A stretch of DNA of 64,000 bases from Bog-532 sp963824545 (lineage in GTDB: Bacteria > Actinomycetota > Actinomycetes > Streptosporangiales > Streptosporangiaceae): positions 1-64,000 of the forward strand of contig CAWGPP010000011.1 in NCBI GenBank assembly GCA_963824545.1, in the 5' to 3' direction. Positions 62,832 through 64,000 of this stretch are shown here, piece by piece; positions within the stretch are counted from its first letter, which is position 1; the number at the start of each line of letters is the position of its first letter. The notes beneath the pieces are model-generated. The model was not told the origin of the DNA and made no database searches. It saw only the letters and a program-made list of their open reading frames with translations. A program made the position numbers and the translations under genes.

Positions 62832-64000
62832 GCTTCGCTGCCTTCCCGCGGTGGCCCGGCGGGCTCCGGATGGCCCCGGTCCTGGCGGCCGCCGGGACCG
62901 CCGAGATAGGCGCGGGCCCGCGCCGCGCGCACCGCGGCCGACAGCGAGTCGATGTCGTACGCGCCATGGTGGCGCATGCCGTTGATGAAGAACGTGGGCG
63001 TCCCTGACACCCCGGACAGATCGGCGGAGTCCACGTCCTCGGCCACGTGGCCCGCCCCGGCATGGCTGCGCATGTCGGCAATGAACCGCGCGGTGTCCAG
63101 GCCGAGCTGCCCGGCGTATTCGAGGAGATCCCGGCCGGTGAGCGCGCCCTGGTGGGCCAGCAGCAGGTCGTGCATGGGCCAGAAGGCGCCCTGCGCCGCG
63201 GCCGCCTCGGTGGCTTCGGCCGCGAACTGCGCGTGCGGGTGCACGTCGTGCAGCGGCAGGTGCCGCCACACGTACCGGACGTCGCCGAAGTCAGCCAGCA
63301 GCTCACGTACGACGGGCTCGGCGAGGCCGCAGTAGGGGCACTCGAAGTCGGAGTATTCCACCATGGTGACCGGGGCGTCCGCGGGGCCGCGCACGTGATC
63401 CCGGCGCGGGTCGACCGGCACGGCCAGATCGGTGATGACGTCGGCCGTGCCGATCAGGGCCCGGATCTTCAGCCGCTTGGGCAGCATCGCGGTCAGCCGG
63501 AACACGACCCAGGTGGCGGCCGAGGCGCACAGCGCGGCCGAGAGCACGCCGATCTTCGCCTCCTGCAGCTCAGCGCCGCGGAAGGCCAGCGACGCGATCA
63601 GCAGGGACACGGTGAACCCGACGCCGGCGATCGCGCCGGCGCCGGTCACGGCGGCCCACCCGATCGGCGGCCGGATGCGGCCGCGGCTGAGCCGGGTCAC
63701 CAGCCAGGCGGCGCCCACGGTCCCGGCCGGCTTCCCGACCAGGTAGCCGAGCAGGATGCCGAGCGTCACCGGCGCGGAGAACGCGCGGGCCAGGGAGCCG
63801 CCGCTGACCGTCACGCCCGCGTTGGCCAGGGCGAACAGCGGGACGACGACGTAGCTGCTCCACGGGTGGAAGATCTGCTGCAGCCGGTCGTTGGGGGAAA
63901 TAACGGTCCGCACTCCCGCCTGGGCGGCCTGCGCGAGCTCGGCCGTCGGCTGCTCGCGGAAGAGCCGGAACAGGTCGGTGGCCTGCGCCAGGTCATCGCG
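62828..64000 (-). CDS. nhaA: NhaA Na+/H+ antiporter fused to a DsbA/thioredoxin domain (5' end outside window)
   Basis: The reading frame continues through the right edge, so the N-terminal NhaA helices are missing. The visible NhaA end includes ERLQQIFHPWSSYVVVPLF-like RLQQIFHPWSSYVVVPLFAL, GYLVGKPAGTVGAAWLVTRL and several more membrane helices up to about residue 155 of the visible part. The C-terminal 200 residues are a DsbA-like oxidoreductase domain with FECPYCGLAEPVV (CxxC), HLPLHDVHPHAQFAAEA, and the cis-proline region VSGTPTFFINGMRHHG. NhaA-DsbA fusions are known in actinobacteria. The reductase part probably faces the cytosol or supports redox control of the antiporter; which one is not settled here. 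Confidence 0.92.
   Translation of the reverse strand, partial: RDDLAQATDLFRLFREQPTAELAQAAQAGVRTVISPNDRLQQIFHPWSSYVVVPLFALANAGVTVSGGSLARAFSAPVTLGILLGYLVGKPAGTVGAAWLVTRLSRGRIRPPIGWAAVTGAGAIAGVGFTVSLLIASLAFRGAELQEAKIGVLSAALCASAATWVVFRLTAMLPKRLKIRALIGTADVITDLAVPVDPRRDHVRGPADAPVTMVEYSDFECPYCGLAEPVVRELLADFGDVRYVWRHLPLHDVHPHAQFAAEATEAAAAQGAFWPMHDLLLAHQGALTGRDLLEYAGQLGLDTARFIADMRSHAGAGHVAEDVDSADLSGVSGTPTFFINGMRHHGAYDIDSLSAAVRAARARAYLGGPGGRQDRGHPEPAGPPREGSEA

Overview
The window is about 64 kb of very GC-rich DNA with dense, short-spaced genes, GTG starts and a gene content typical of a filamentous or soil actinobacterium: a GlgX-type debranching enzyme beside a GH63-like glucosidase, LAL-type LuxR, DUF1707, DUF5709, an NhaA-DsbA fusion, a PadR regulator with a glycine- and histidine-rich N-terminus, and FxSxx-COOH-like peptide machinery. 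I cannot name a genus from sequence alone.

Layout. 0-8 kb: end of a propeller-like protein, an isocitrate lyase/PEP mutase superfamily enzyme, htpG-leuS, and a small GntR regulator with two small hypothetical genes. 8-13.4 kb: two-gene glycan degradation operon. 13.5-21.9 kb: a compact accessory island with a short FxSxx-like precursor peptide, an HExxH-type peptide beta-hydroxylase, an NB-ARC/TPR protein, and a translationally coupled SIR2-like plus nSTAND-TPR pair. This looks like an NTP-dependent conflict (immunity or signalling) system. 21.9-30.6 kb: ordinary genes (DUF1003, MgtE/CBS, flavin reductase, FAD oxidoreductase, PAS/GAF/SpoIIE phosphatase, MFS exporter with divergent HxlR regulator).

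30.9-46.9 kb: a second accessory island. A LamG protein and a giant LuxR regulator sit at one end. A tightly coupled minus-strand operon starts at 46.7 kb with a truncated contractile tail sheath protein and continues with six large proteins: an unknown protein with two SPFA motifs, an HExxH metalloprotease-like protein, two proteins of unknown function, an amine oxidase with a peptidoglycan-binding domain, and a GH25 muramidase/propeller. Two of these proteins share a homologous N-terminal tag (LPEPA-x-DG-x-AAYEPE, then AGDLVSPFA) although their bodies are unrelated, and a third carries SPFA motifs. The promoter of this operon and that of the LamG gene are diverged copies of one roughly 165-bp segment, which keeps a perfect GAGTAG-N4-CTACTC palindrome in both. 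I regard this as the most unusual system in the window: a possible sheath-linked or otherwise co-exported cargo set under one LuxR regulator.

46.9-64 kb: sulfur transfer (rhodanese, SufE), thioredoxin, acyl-CoA synthetase, PP2C phosphatase, 6-phosphogluconate dehydrogenase, PadR, DUF1707, an AlkB-like dioxygenase with a candidate SOS box, a low-GC neprosin-type peptidase, a short Rho paralog, MreB, a molybdate-binding Mop protein, DUF5709, and the truncated NhaA-DsbA fusion at the edge.

Caveat on quality: at least six recognisable genes (leuS twice, glgX, acyl-CoA synthetase, padR, DUF5709, one hypothetical) carry single-base frame breaks, mostly in GC-rich or repetitive stretches. This pattern fits residual indel errors in the assembly better than true gene decay.
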